Source: a virus
DNA length: 60,386 nt
Reading direction: 5' to 3' (one strand)
Virus record (IMG/VR): IMGVR_UViG_3300032156_000009
Location: 1 to 60,386 of that record
The notes beneath the pieces are model-generated. The model saw only the letters and a program-made list of their open reading frames with translations, made no database searches and had not been told where the DNA came from. Positions 1-8,272 of the stretch are shown here, in pieces. A program made the translations under genes and the position numbers. The stretch's first letter is position 1. Each line of letters starts with the position of its first letter.

Positions 1-134
1 CTACTCGATGACTTCGTTTTTCATGATTACCGGTGATACATACCTTGTCGCGTCAGGTCGGCCAATGACGCCTCCGAAAGAGTTATTTGTATACCCTTCA
101 ACGGCGGTTACTGTATTGCCTGGGACTGATGGCT
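1..134. repeat. Left copy of terminal direct repeat
   Basis: Bases 1-134 match 60253-60386 except for one position (T at 127, A at 60379). The first 126 bases are identical. The repeat lies inside the portal gene, whose reading frame continues across the join. This is what a circular or circularly permuted genome looks like after assembly. A true short terminal repeat inside a coding gene is less likely. Confidence 0.9.
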
Positions 135-1165
135 TCGTTCAGACGATGCTAACGACGTTGTATTGGGGGACAGACTTATATACACGCGATGAAATAAATA
201 AACATTTCCGCTTTTTCAACAAAGAGAAGACGTCCGAAATCTGTCATATAAAACATTTCAATCCAACGACTATTCAATCCAATGTTTATGGAATGTCTCC
301 GCTCAACCCGATTTATTACGAGATTAACCAACATCAAAGCGCTAATAGACATAACTTATCCGTCCTAGAACGCGGGGCTACTCCAAGCGGAATAATGAAT
401 ATTGACCCTCCAATTGATCATGATTCTTTTGTACGTTTGCAACAGCAGATAGACAAGCAATTTGCCGGTTCTGCTAATGCAGGTCGGGTTATGTTAGTCA
501 ACGGGCTTGGTAAGTATGAGCGTACGACAATGTCACAAAAAGATATGGACTTCTTAGAGCTCAAAAAGGAAGTGATTATTTCCATCTATCGTAATCTAAA
601 AATTCCTCTTGCCCTTATCACGCCTGAAACTATGACATACGACAATATGACGCGCGCAATGTTGATGCTGTACGATCTGGCAGTTTTGCCAATGGCAAAC
701 AGAATCTTTAGCGAACTCACAAACTTCTTGATCCCTCGTTATGGCCAGGATGTAAACGATTTTGTTATCACTTACGACCAAGGCGAAATCATAGCGCTAG
801 AAGCTCGCAGAAATGAGCAACTTAAAGTTGTGAAAGAATTAGAGATATTAACTGTAAATGAACTGCGTGCGTTAAATGGCGCTGATCCTTTGGACGGCGG
901 AGATGCCATTTATGGAGCGGCAAGTGAGATACCGATTGCGATTGACCCGAATGGAAGCACTGGAAAGATAAACTACGATGATCAACCGGCTATTGACGAG
1001 ATAGGCGGAAACGATGAACGAATCGGCACAGCAAAACCAAAACCGAAGAAAACATCACGAAGTAAATTCGCTGAGATTTTGAAAGCGAAGGTAGGCTCTG
1101 ATGGAAAGCCTCTTTTTAGAGACGACGAAATCAACAAAATAGCTGATAAACATGGCCTCGAATAA
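1..1165 (+). CDS. Portal protein, C-terminal part (wraps from 59924)
   Basis: This is the C-terminal ~387 residues of an HK97-family portal protein. The start is at 59924, and the frame crosses the terminal repeat to give about 497 residues in all. The dodecameric portal is the DNA entry and exit channel at the unique capsid vertex and docks the terminase. The central part has the look of portal stem and clip regions (for example LKIPLALITPETMTYDN). The tail end is Lys-rich. The stop overlaps the next gene by 14 nt, typical of phage head operons. No internal damage is seen, and the 8 ATG is an internal methionine rather than the start. Confidence 0.88.
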   Translation, partial: YSMTSFFMITGDTYLVASGRPMTPPKELFVYPSTAVTVLPGTDGFVQTMLTTLYWGTDLYTRDEINKHFRFFNKEKTSEICHIKHFNPTTIQSNVYGMSPLNPIYYEINQHQSANRHNLSVLERGATPSGIMNIDPPIDHDSFVRLQQQIDKQFAGSANAGRVMLVNGLGKYERTTMSQKDMDFLELKKEVIISIYRNLKIPLALITPETMTYDNMTRAMLMLYDLAVLPMANRIFSELTNFLIPRYGQDVNDFVITYDQGEIIALEARRNEQLKVVKELEILTVNELRALNGADPLDGGDAIYGAASEIPIAIDPNGSTGKINYDDQPAIDEIGGNDERIGTAKPKPKKTSRSKFAEILKAKVGSDGKPLFRDDEINKIADKHGLE

Positions 1166-2078
1166 TGATTTTGATGAGTTAGATGACTTGGATGATCTTG
1201 ACGCGGATGAGCGGGAAGAACTAGAAGAGTCAGAAGACGAATCACCAGAGAAAGACGAAAATTCAAAAAGAAAGGCGTTGCTAGCCGCCGCTGCAGCGGC
1301 TCTTGCATTGACGATGAAACAAGAAAAAAAGATCAAGGAAAAGTTATCTGCACATTTTGACGCACTCTCAAAAGAAGTACGAAAATATTACGCAACCCAT
1401 TCAAAATTACCCCCGTTAGATGATCACAGAAACACAATCAAAGAAATCATACAGAGTCACTATATATCTACCGCAGGTTTTGCTTCCCGCATGTTTCGTG
1501 ATGAGTTTGAAGATGTCACAGACACAGACGGAGAGCTCATCAATTCGATCGTTGACGATAAAATTGATAGGGATGCAGACGAGCATAGCGATAGTGCTTC
1601 CGATCTCATATCAGACACGACAGAAAGCAATTTTAAGGATTACATTAAAGATGCGATAGCGATAGCTGCCACGGCCGGCGTGTTAATGTCTGCGCGTGAT
1701 ATAGGTGAGGCGATATCGGAGAAGTTTGACGAAACAGCAGAAGGTCGAATCGATAATATTTCTCTCACTGAAACAGGTATTGCGGTAAGTGATGGGAAGC
1801 TTGACGAAATACAAGCACTAGAAGACGTCAAGGCAGACTTTGAAGATGGTACTAACATAACTGAGTACGCGCGTACTAAAACGTGGGTAGCGATCCTGGA
1901 CGATCGTACGAGGCCATGGCATGAAGAAGCGGATGGGCAAACGGTAGGGGTTGATGAACCATTCGTCGTGAACGGTGAAGAGTTGATGATGCCGCGTGAT
2001 GACTCATTAGGGGCTAGTCCTGATAATTTAATAAATTGTCGTTGCGAAGGAGTGATTTCTATGGAACTTTTAAATTAA
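1152..2078 (+). CDS. Minor head / head morphogenesis protein (Mu gpF-like)
   Basis: This 308-residue protein follows the portal directly and overlaps its end. The N-terminal 50 residues are very acidic (runs of D and E), then comes an Ala-rich stretch. The C-terminal domain shows the Phage_Mu_F pattern: DDRTRPWHEEADGQTV, then INCRC near the end. In this family the protein is a minor capsid component needed for head assembly or DNA ejection. The gene meets a leftward gene tail to tail (8-nt overlap at 2070-2078). That is where the structural operon is interrupted by the 2070-5539 block. Confidence 0.82.
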   Translation: MASNNDFDELDDLDDLDADEREELEESEDESPEKDENSKRKALLAAAAAALALTMKQEKKIKEKLSAHFDALSKEVRKYYATHSKLPPLDDHRNTIKEIIQSHYISTAGFASRMFRDEFEDVTDTDGELINSIVDDKIDRDADEHSDSASDLISDTTESNFKDYIKDAIAIAATAGVLMSARDIGEAISEKFDETAEGRIDNISLTETGIAVSDGKLDEIQALEDVKADFEDGTNITEYARTKTWVAILDDRTRPWHEEADGQTVGVDEPFVVNGEELMMPRDDSLGASPDNLINCRCEGVISMELLN

Positions 2079-2417
2079 CCGAATTGCGTGCTTTATTTCC
2101 TGATTAAATTCCTCGTTTAATTGCACTTCAAGTCTATCATATTCGCCATTGATAAAATCTTCCGCCTTCTTTCTGATTCCACTAAATGTTATTGAGATGT
2201 CGCCTTCAAAAACATAGAAGTGCCCGATTGGATTTTCTATGCGATAAATATTGCTTATTGTTGTGTATCTTTTCCTAGAAACGATAACCCCGCTCATCAA
2301 TGTTATCGAAGGAAATAATCTTTTTTTAGCTTTGCAGATTGGATCGTCGTAATCAATTCTTAAAAACAAAACGATTTTGTTTAGTTTGAATCTATAAGCG
2401 GGTTTATTTATTTTCAT
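2070..2417 (-). CDS. Hypothetical protein, 115 aa
   Basis: No family was recognised. The protein is rich in charged and aromatic residues and looks like a soluble beta-rich domain (VFEGDISITFSGI in the middle) with a helical C-terminus. It is the last gene of the leftward block and overlaps the previous gene by 4 nt, so it is translationally coupled. Its 3' end overlaps the gpF-like gene on the other strand. Confidence 0.6.
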   Translation of the reverse strand: MKINKPAYRFKLNKIVLFLRIDYDDPICKAKKRLFPSITLMSGVIVSRKRYTTISNIYRIENPIGHFYVFEGDISITFSGIRKKAEDFINGEYDRLEVQLNEEFNQEIKHAIRLI

Positions 2418-2599
2418 CGCTTCCCCCTCTTCTCTAAACAGTCATCGCATATAAAATAATCGGGCGCTCGTTCTCTTTCGCCCGTTGATTGATTCTTCGC
2501 AAAAACATTATCCACTTTCAGCCAACCCCAAGGCTGTATGCCTTTCTTGCATTCTCCCAATACTTTGCACTTGCTGCATGTAACAATGAGCTTTTTCAC
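2414..2599 (-). CDS. Small zinc-ribbon protein, 61 aa
   Basis: Two Cys pairs (CSKC near residue 8 and CDDC near residue 52), plus a Cys at about 17, suggest one treble-clef or zinc-ribbon knuckle. Such short zinc proteins are common among phage early genes, usually of unknown role. It is coupled by 4-nt overlaps to both the RNA ligase upstream and the 115-aa gene downstream. Confidence 0.65.
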   Translation of the reverse strand: MKKLIVTCSKCKVLGECKKGIQPWGWLKVDNVFAKNQSTGERERAPDYFICDDCLEKRGKR

Positions 2600-3468
2600 A
2601 CATGTATTTCCTGAACGCGTTTCTTGAATATTCTAGCCGTATTCGTTCCTATAGCCTTTCGCAGATCGGCCGTTATTTCGATCTCGCCTTTCGATTCTTT
2701 GATGACATCGTCATACATTGCTTTGATGATGGTGGGTATATCTTTAAGATCTACAGTCTCAGGAAACGCTTGTAGAACGTGCGTAAGGCGCATATCAGTC
2801 ACCCACTCATTGGCTATCGCTTTGGCTGCCTTAAGAACTTCTAGCTTGTCTGGATCGATGATTTTTCGATGTGTAGCCGTTTCTCTAAACTTCTCGCCTT
2901 TATGTTTGGATATGATTCTTTTGCCATCGTTACCGATTAGCTCAATTATTGGCCTGATCACTATTCCTTCTCTTTCGCGCGGTTCGATTATTCCATTTCT
3001 AACGGCTTGAACGGATGGTGCATCGCGTTCAGCGTCTAACGCTTCAATCGTTGTTGAGATGCGGTTGTAGTAAACAAACTCTAGGTCAAGCATTCGCGTG
3101 GCTAAATCATCGGCATGGTCTACACTCAACCAGTTATCATCGATCTTGACTTCAAACACAACGAACTTGAGTTTCTTGCCGTAGGTGTGGGACATGGCTT
3201 GCATCTTCCCACCATAAGCCTCACCGTAAACGATAACGCTTTCAGCGCATAACATATTGAATCTTAACAATAATTGCTCAAGATTGAACAAGTCTGAAAA
3301 TTCTTTAAGAGATGCCCCACCTGAAAAGAAAATGATTTTTGGTATGCCTTCTTCTTTCTTGTAGATTATCTTCGCGCTCGTTCCATGGATTTTCTCCATT
3401 GCAAAGCACTCGCGAAACATCAATATACGTTGATCTTTGTATAGATTTTCGATTTCGTAATAGCCCAT
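2596..3468 (-). CDS. RNA ligase, T4 Rnl2-like family
   Basis: This 290-residue ATP-dependent RNA ligase would seal 3'-OH/5'-phosphate RNA nicks through a covalent lysyl-AMP. The nucleotidyltransferase motifs appear in order. Motif I is MEKIHGTSA, with the adenylated Lys in KIHG. Motif III is VYGEAYGG, motif IIIa is FVVFEVKI, motif IV is REGIVIRP and motif V is ISKHKGEKF. The order and spacing fit the Rnl2 branch (T4 Rnl2, trypanosome editing ligases) rather than DNA ligases. No polynucleotide kinase/phosphatase was found nearby, so it would act on ends already 3'-OH/5'-P or made so by host enzymes. The genome also has RtcB, which joins the other kind of ends. Confidence 0.85.
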   Translation of the reverse strand: MGYYEIENLYKDQRILMFRECFAMEKIHGTSAKIIYKKEEGIPKIIFFSGGASLKEFSDLFNLEQLLLRFNMLCAESVIVYGEAYGGKMQAMSHTYGKKLKFVVFEVKIDDNWLSVDHADDLATRMLDLEFVYYNRISTTIEALDAERDAPSVQAVRNGIIEPREREGIVIRPIIELIGNDGKRIISKHKGEKFRETATHRKIIDPDKLEVLKAAKAIANEWVTDMRLTHVLQAFPETVDLKDIPTIIKAMYDDVIKESKGEIEITADLRKAIGTNTARIFKKRVQEIHV

Positions 3469-3470
3469 GG

Positions 3471-3839
3471 TTATTCCTCATTAAGTTCTTCGATTAGTTC
3501 TATTTTTTTGGCTACTATTTCTGATTCTTTTTCAATCAACCTAAATTCATTATAAATCATCACCCTTTTGCATTGATTGAAAGTTAAATATATGTCTTCT
3601 TCGAAAATGCTGTTGCTATATAGAGTACTGATAGTCTGAGAATCTTGATAATCTTTATAAACCCCGTATTTTATTTCCTGAAAAGCTTTTGCGAAATTGG
3701 GTTGCATTGATTTCTCAAACCCCGCAGGTTCAGCGGTAATTTTATAAATGATTCCCTTTTCGATTTTTGGTTCTTTTTCGTATTCGTTTTTATAGTAGAC
3801 TACCTGCCCGATTTTGTATTTTGGGTTTATCGCGTTCAT
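3471..3839 (-). CDS. Hypothetical protein, 122 aa
   Basis: No family was assigned. The N-terminus (KIGQVVYYKNEYE) resembles the small beta-barrel starts of many phage proteins that begin with a KxGDxVxY pattern. It has a good AGGTG ribosome binding site and sits 2 nt upstream of the RNA ligase in the same leftward operon. Confidence 0.6.
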   Translation of the reverse strand: MNAINPKYKIGQVVYYKNEYEKEPKIEKGIIYKITAEPAGFEKSMQPNFAKAFQEIKYGVYKDYQDSQTISTLYSNSIFEEDIYLTFNQCKRVMIYNEFRLIEKESEIVAKKIELIEELNEE

Positions 3840-3856
3840 AGAGCACCTCTGTTAAA

Positions 3857-4081
3857 TTACATAAGGAAAAATGAAAACGTTTCTTTGATAACCGACAGGT
3901 TAATGTTGTGACATATCAGCCATTTCATCCATGCAAAAGGCCAGAATATGCCGTCGACAATGCACCAAAATATACTTTTGGTGATGTGATAGGCAATAAT
4001 TGAAGTAAAAACTGCCAGTACTATAACGTATAACGACTGCGTCCCAGATGAAACGCTTATATTTGCAGAAGATTTTGTCAT
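3857..4081 (-). CDS. Small membrane protein, 74 aa
   Basis: Two hydrophobic segments (about residues 17-35 and 38-58) predict an inner-membrane hairpin. Translation starts after AGGTGTTCT. An overlapping frame at 3900-4088 is also open, but this frame has the correctly placed ribosome binding site and a hydrophobic profile. Function is unknown. Confidence 0.55.
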   Translation of the reverse strand: MTKSSANISVSSGTQSLYVIVLAVFTSIIAYHITKSIFWCIVDGIFWPFAWMKWLICHNINLSVIKETFSFFLM

Positions 4082-4104
4082 AGAACACCTTTGTTTTGAT
4101 TGAA

Positions 4105-4329
4105 TTATTTTTTCTTTTTGTTCAACTTGTCGGTTTGTTCTTTAAAGTATTTGAAAATTTCTAGTTGTTCTTTATGTTCTATTTCTTGAACGCATAATTG
4201 GTTTCTTATTTCGCTCAACGAACGGTATAAAGGTATTGTCATTTCACAGATATAAGCAGTTAACATCTTATAGACAATAAACGTGATTATGATCGCTTCG
4301 CATAACATTAAAAACATATAAAGGTTCAT
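4105..4329 (-). CDS. Small membrane protein with coiled coil, 74 aa
   Basis: One N-terminal membrane segment (residues 4-26) is followed by a long amphipathic, Lys/Glu/Gln-rich helix likely to be a coiled coil. It overlaps the upstream gene by 4 nt. The architecture (N-in anchor, cytoplasmic or periplasmic helix) is seen in many accessory phage proteins. No specific role can be assigned. Confidence 0.6.
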   Translation of the reverse strand: MNLYMFLMLCEAIIITFIVYKMLTAYICEMTIPLYRSLSEIRNQLCVQEIEHKEQLEIFKYFKEQTDKLNKKKK

Positions 4330-4712
4330 TTCTTTTTCTCCTCTTCCAGTTTTCCAATAAAAGTTTGTTTTGCTTTCTCAAGTATTTTGATCAAAGCAGC
4401 AGCTTTATCTATCGCAGTATCGGGATAATTCATATATGCATCGTTACACATAAAGAATATATCCACGTTTACATAATTAATTTTGTTTATTAATTCCAAA
4501 ATCTCTTGAAGGGTAAAGGCTGCCGCGACAAGCCTATATTCGTCTGAGACGTTATTTTCGGCGTTATATACCTCATCATGAGTAAACAGTAGCCCTTGTT
4601 TTTTTATCCCATATTCAAACACGTCATAATACCCACAAAATATCGAGTCTTGAGTAACCCCCAGCTCTTTTAACTTGATCGCCTGTTCTAGCGTGCAGAC
4701 ATAGTTTCTCAT
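4326..4712 (-). CDS. Hypothetical protein, 128 aa
   Basis: The sequence starts MRNYVCTLEQAIKLKELGV, a pattern seen at the start of many small phage and plasmid proteins of unknown function. Mixed alpha/beta with a Lys-rich end. It is coupled by 4-nt overlaps on both sides. Confidence 0.6.
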   Translation of the reverse strand: MRNYVCTLEQAIKLKELGVTQDSIFCGYYDVFEYGIKKQGLLFTHDEVYNAENNVSDEYRLVAAAFTLQEILELINKINYVNVDIFFMCNDAYMNYPDTAIDKAAALIKILEKAKQTFIGKLEEEKKK

Positions 4713-4912
4713 TGCTTGTGCTCCTCTTCATTGATCTTCATCCCCATTGGATTTAGCACTCTTTCAAAATATCTTTTATTAAAAGAAGCATCATCTTCAT
4801 TCTCTTTCCTGTAGATATTATGGAACGCAGCCCACCTATCTAAATTTTCATTTTCAAATTGACACGCGTAGATTTTTTTTATCTTTTTCTTGAATGATAA
4901 TTTTTTACTCAC
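4709..4912 (-). CDS. Hypothetical basic protein, 67 aa (GTG start)
   Basis: The start is probably the GTG at 4912, which overlaps the previous stop (GTGA) and has GAGGAA about 8 nt upstream. A GTG further upstream lies too close to the end of the neighbouring gene. The N-terminus is Lys-rich (KKLSFKKKIKKIY) and the rest is charged and helical. Function is unknown. Confidence 0.5.
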   Translation of the reverse strand: MSKKLSFKKKIKKIYACQFENENLDRWAAFHNIYRKENEDDASFNKRYFERVLNPMGMKINEEEHKQ

Positions 4913-5091
4913 TGCTTGTGTTCCTCTATCCACTTCTCAAAAGCGTCAGTATTAATCAATATCTTGACGCCTATTCGCCTAATGCAGACTTTGAGCCCGT
5001 TCTCTTTTGCACGCTTGATAAGCCCGCGCAAAGCGTACTCTGTAAACGATGGGTACTGCTCTGCGACTTGTCTAACTGTCAAAAATTGCAT
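4909..5091 (-). CDS. Helix-turn-helix protein, excisionase/AlpA-like, 60 aa
   Basis: A winged-helix DNA-binding protein of the excisionase or helix_turn_helix_17 type. The residues TVRQVAEQYPSFTEYALRGL match the typical HTH start, and the end (DAFEKWIEEHK) matches the family's last helix. The start at 5091 has AGGAA upstream. It probably represses or activates local promoters rather than acting in excision, since no integrase was found. Confidence 0.7.
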   Translation of the reverse strand: MQFLTVRQVAEQYPSFTEYALRGLIKRAKENGLKVCIRRIGVKILINTDAFEKWIEEHKQ

Positions 5092-5101
5092 TGTTTGTTT
5101 C

Positions 5102-5539
5102 CTAGTGTTTAATTCTTGAGAGGAATTCACACAAATCACCAGGTAAGTGTTTTTTAAGTGATGCGCTTCTTGATTGTAAAATATATTCAATTTCTTTGAC
5201 TGACTTTTCTCCAATACCAGGTACACATTCCAACATAGTTCTGCTTAATCTTGTTAGATCTCTGATCGTTTGTAGCCAAGTTATTCTTCTTAAACCATTC
5301 ATTGCCCTTCCGCTCAGTTCAAGATCCTCTATTGGTTTGTCAAGTCCAGCTGGTTCAACAAACTCAAAATTATGTGTATCGTCCATAAGCAGAAAACTTA
5401 AAGGAAAGGTTATATGCAGGGCAGGGTCATAAACAATGACATGATCATTAGTGACTTCTTTTACGATTACATGTCTTGGCCGATAGAACGATATCTTATC
5501 GCCAGCCTTTATTTTTTCTTTTAACTCGCTAAGTTTCAT
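5102..5539 (-). CDS. Protein ending in an RNA polymerase alpha-CTD-like domain
   Basis: 145 residues in two parts. Residues 1-65 (MKLSELKEKIKAGDKISF) form a small beta domain shared with other proteins of this phage. From about residue 68 the sequence follows the C-terminal domain of bacterial RNA polymerase alpha: PIEDLELSGRAMNGL, then IRDLTRLSRTML, then the helix-hairpin-helix VPGIGEKSVKEIEYIL. In the host subunit this domain contacts UP-element DNA and activators. A free phage copy could compete for activators, bind DNA as a decoy, or recruit polymerase. It is the first gene of the leftward block. A generic HhH DNA-binding domain is the main alternative. Confidence 0.75.
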   Translation of the reverse strand: MKLSELKEKIKAGDKISFYRPRHVIVKEVTNDHVIVYDPALHITFPLSFLLMDDTHNFEFVEPAGLDKPIEDLELSGRAMNGLRRITWLQTIRDLTRLSRTMLECVPGIGEKSVKEIEYILQSRSASLKKHLPGDLCEFLSRIKH

Positions 5540-5669
5540 TTTTTTATCTTCCCAATCATGGCCTATCTATACCTTTGTATGTTACCACACGCTAAACAAA
5601 GATAAAAGGGACAACGCAGAACTAATCAAATTATTCTTATATTTCAATGAGTTATGAATTGGTTTCTGA

Positions 5670-5697
5670 TTGACACTCATACCTATGCGGATATTAT
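5670..5697 (+). promoter_or_regulatory. Sigma70-type promoter for the head operon
   Basis: TTGACA (5670-5675), a 16-nt spacer and TATTAT (5692-5697) lie 57-84 bases upstream of the prohead protease start. The -35 is a perfect consensus. It would restart rightward transcription of the capsid genes after the leftward insertion, and suggests that host RNA polymerase reads the structural genes. Confidence 0.55.
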
Positions 5698-5753
5698 CCT
5701 TTCTCCATATCTCACTTATTTTGTTTTGAAATACGAGTACAGGATATTCCACT

Positions 5754-6527
5754 ATGCCATCAGCCAAAGAACACGCTGCAAAAAATGATTCAACCCGAAT
5801 GGAACATAAAATTTTCTCATTCCAGCTATTAGAAGCGATTGATACGAAATCAGACAGTTTCAATGAAACCGCTTGTTATGGTGTTGTGAAAGGCTATGCC
5901 TCTACTTATGGAAACGTAGATGCTTGCAATGACATCGTGTTGGAAGGCGCATTCTTGGAATCCATTCAAGACTACAAGAACAAAAATAGGCTGATAAAGG
6001 TTTACTACCAACATAATCCAATGGGCATGTCTTTACCTGTCGGCGGTATTAAACCCGAAAACATCGACAGCGATAAAGTGGGTTTGCCCGTTTCTATCGA
6101 TATCAACAAAGATGTCCAGCTCGCACGAGAAGTTTATTCGCTTACAAAACAGCGCGTACTCTGCGATATGTCCATTGGTTATAGCGTCGATGATTATTCA
6201 TACAATGCAGACGGTCAAAGACTTCTCAAAAAATTAAAGCTGTGGGAAGTCTCTATTGTCGGAGAACCAGCTAATTCGCTCGCCAAAATAAGCGAAGTCA
6301 AAACAAGAGATAAAAACAGATTTTTCACCATCGATGAAATTAAAAACATCGATACAAAAAGAGAATTAGAAGACGTCCTAAGAGAATCAGGAGCGTTTTC
6401 AAAAGAGGCGGCCGTTTATTTGGCCAGCCACTTTATCGAGAAGTCGCGGAGAGATTCCGAGCCATCACAAGATAAAGATATATTGAGTTCCATCGAGGAA
6501 CTTAAAAAACTATTAATCAAAATTTAG
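5754..6527 (+). CDS. Prohead protease (HK97-type, U35/S78)
   Basis: A 257-residue serine protease that cleaves scaffold and capsid N-termini during maturation. The core of the family is visible at residues ~45-165: VVKGYASTYGNVD, then YQHNPMG with the catalytic His, then CDMSIGYSV with the catalytic Ser, then LWEVSIVGEPAN. The C-terminal 90 residues are charged and may act as a scaffold segment. It sits 8 nt before the capsid gene, the normal order. The family members usually run 180-260 residues, so it is full length. Confidence 0.88.
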   Translation: MPSAKEHAAKNDSTRMEHKIFSFQLLEAIDTKSDSFNETACYGVVKGYASTYGNVDACNDIVLEGAFLESIQDYKNKNRLIKVYYQHNPMGMSLPVGGIKPENIDSDKVGLPVSIDINKDVQLAREVYSLTKQRVLCDMSIGYSVDDYSYNADGQRLLKKLKLWEVSIVGEPANSLAKISEVKTRDKNRFFTIDEIKNIDTKRELEDVLRESGAFSKEAAVYLASHFIEKSRRDSEPSQDKDILSSIEELKKLLIKI

Positions 6528-6535
6528 AGGTCAAT

Positions 6536-7798
6536 ATGCCATTAGATGTACAACCGCTAGATAACCTAACCCAGGTTGTCGGCCAATTACGCGAGCTTGT
6601 CGAGACGAAGTCCAAAGAGAGCGCGGAATATAAAGAAAAGATGGAAAAACTTTCCATCGCAATGGACAACGCAGAGAAGAAACAGAACGAATTAGTCGCA
6701 AAAATTTCTGCTGAGAAAGATGCGGCTAAATTAGCTGAGAAAGCATTAACCGATAAAATTGACCAACTTGAGACAAAAGCTTTCCGTCCGAATGGAAATG
6801 GCGAAATCAAAGTGAAGTCGGAATCAACCAGATCATGGGATAGAGCTATTCGTTCACCAGAGAGAGAGGGCACACTTTCAGAATTCAAAAAAATGTGCTT
6901 AGCCTCCGCTGATGAATATAACGCAGGTATTGATATTGAGAAGAAATATTTGCGCACTGATAGCAATATCGATGGTGGTTATCTATGCCCCCCAGAATGG
7001 GCAAAAGAAATTGCCAAGAAAAAGGTAGAAATTACCCCCATGAGACAATTGGCTCGTTCAGCGACTGTTGGTACAAAAGCTTGGGAACAACCGATCAGAA
7101 ATACCATTGCAGAAGCAACTTATGAAGGTGAAGCCGAGGCCGTTGGAGATACCAATTCACAATATGGTTTATTGGAAATCACCAACAATCGTTTAACCGC
7201 ATCAGTCCCTGTGACTTATGAAATGTTGAATGATGGACACTATGATATCCAAGCCGAAATCCAAAACGACATCACGATTCAATTCGCTAAAAAAGAAGGT
7301 TACATGTTCTTAAAAGGAACTGGTGCAAAACAACCTTATGGTTTGATGAATGATACTACTGTGCCAACAAGAGTGAGTGGCGTTGCTGCTGATATTACTT
7401 TCGACACAATCAAATTGGTCGTCGGTGATTTGAAAGTGGGTTATGACCCAACCTTCATGTTGAATCGTAAAACTGTTGCCTATCTTTCCACCTTGAAAAA
7501 CTCTATTGGGGCTTACTTGTGGCAAGAAGGATCAACCGGTGATGGCGTTCCTTCAACATTAGCTGGTCATCCTTATGTAAGAGCTATTGATATGGACGAT
7601 ATCGGTGCAAACCTTTATCCGATTATCTTTGGTGACTTCAAAGAGGGTTATCAGATTGTGGATCGTTTTGGTATGTACGTCATTAGAGATGAGATCACCA
7701 AAGCGAACAAAGGAATGATCAACTACATATTCCACCTCTATAACGGCGGACGTGTCAGATTATCAGAAGCCTTTGTCAAATTACAATGCCATGTCTAA
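6536..7798 (+). CDS. Major capsid protein, HK97 fold
   Basis: 420 residues. The N-terminal ~105 residues are a charged coiled coil (the delta/scaffold domain removed by the protease), and the mature region follows. Typical HK97-family signatures are seen: GGYLCPPEWAKEI at the start of the mature part, then ITNNRLTASVPVTYEML and the end HLYNGGRVRLSEAFVKLQC. A strong AGAGGTC ribosome binding site precedes it, as expected for the most abundant virion protein. Confidence 0.9.
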   Translation: MPLDVQPLDNLTQVVGQLRELVETKSKESAEYKEKMEKLSIAMDNAEKKQNELVAKISAEKDAAKLAEKALTDKIDQLETKAFRPNGNGEIKVKSESTRSWDRAIRSPEREGTLSEFKKMCLASADEYNAGIDIEKKYLRTDSNIDGGYLCPPEWAKEIAKKKVEITPMRQLARSATVGTKAWEQPIRNTIAEATYEGEAEAVGDTNSQYGLLEITNNRLTASVPVTYEMLNDGHYDIQAEIQNDITIQFAKKEGYMFLKGTGAKQPYGLMNDTTVPTRVSGVAADITFDTIKLVVGDLKVGYDPTFMLNRKTVAYLSTLKNSIGAYLWQEGSTGDGVPSTLAGHPYVRAIDMDDIGANLYPIIFGDFKEGYQIVDRFGMYVIRDEITKANKGMINYIFHLYNGGRVRLSEAFVKLQCHV

Positions 7799-7833
7799 TC
7801 GGTGTTTTAACAATTTAATATGAGGAAAATTTT

Positions 7834-8256
7834 ATGGCTCAAATAGATATTCATTCCCGTGCAACGGTTGCTTCTGCTCTTAATATCCAAGCGATCACAA
7901 CTGATACAACCACAGTTGGAGCTATTATTGATACGCAAGATCAAAATTCATTGGAATTCATTTTCAATTATGGAACTGTTTCCGCAGGTGTTTTGACCCC
8001 ATTAATACATGAGGGAGACAACGCATCTCTAACTGATGCTGCTGTTGTTTCTACTGATTACCTTTTGGGAACTATCGCATCAGCGACTTTTACTTTTGGT
8101 ACTTCCACCAATAACGTCCCTAAGAGCTTAGGCTATGTGGGCAAAAAGCGTTATGTGCGTGTCAGCATTGTTAGTACAGTCTCTGCTAATGGAACTGTTG
8201 GAGTGATTGCGCTCAAAGAGAATCCAGGCATTGCCAGCGTCGATGCTTTGTCCTAA
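7834..8256 (+). CDS. Putative head decoration protein, 140 aa
   Basis: A Thr/Ala/Val-rich beta protein placed directly after the capsid gene. The pattern (DIHSRATVASALNIQAI, then QDQNSLEFIFNYG, then KRYVRVSI) is common in a family of unnamed phage proteins that follow the major capsid gene. Capsid decoration is inferred from position. No catalytic motif is seen. Confidence 0.6.
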   Translation: MAQIDIHSRATVASALNIQAITTDTTTVGAIIDTQDQNSLEFIFNYGTVSAGVLTPLIHEGDNASLTDAAVVSTDYLLGTIASATFTFGTSTNNVPKSLGYVGKKRYVRVSIVSTVSANGTVGVIALKENPGIASVDALS

Positions 8257-8272
8257 CTGAAAAAGTTAAATT

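Noticed and set aside
3900-4088. Alternative open frame overlapping 3857-4081
   Set aside because: Same region in another frame, His/Tyr-rich without a membrane pattern. The 4081 start has the AGGTG site at the right distance.
4909-5091. Excisionase pointing to a temperate phage
   Set aside because: The HTH fits an excisionase, but no integrase or attachment site was seen, and such HTH proteins are also plain regulators. Lifestyle left open.
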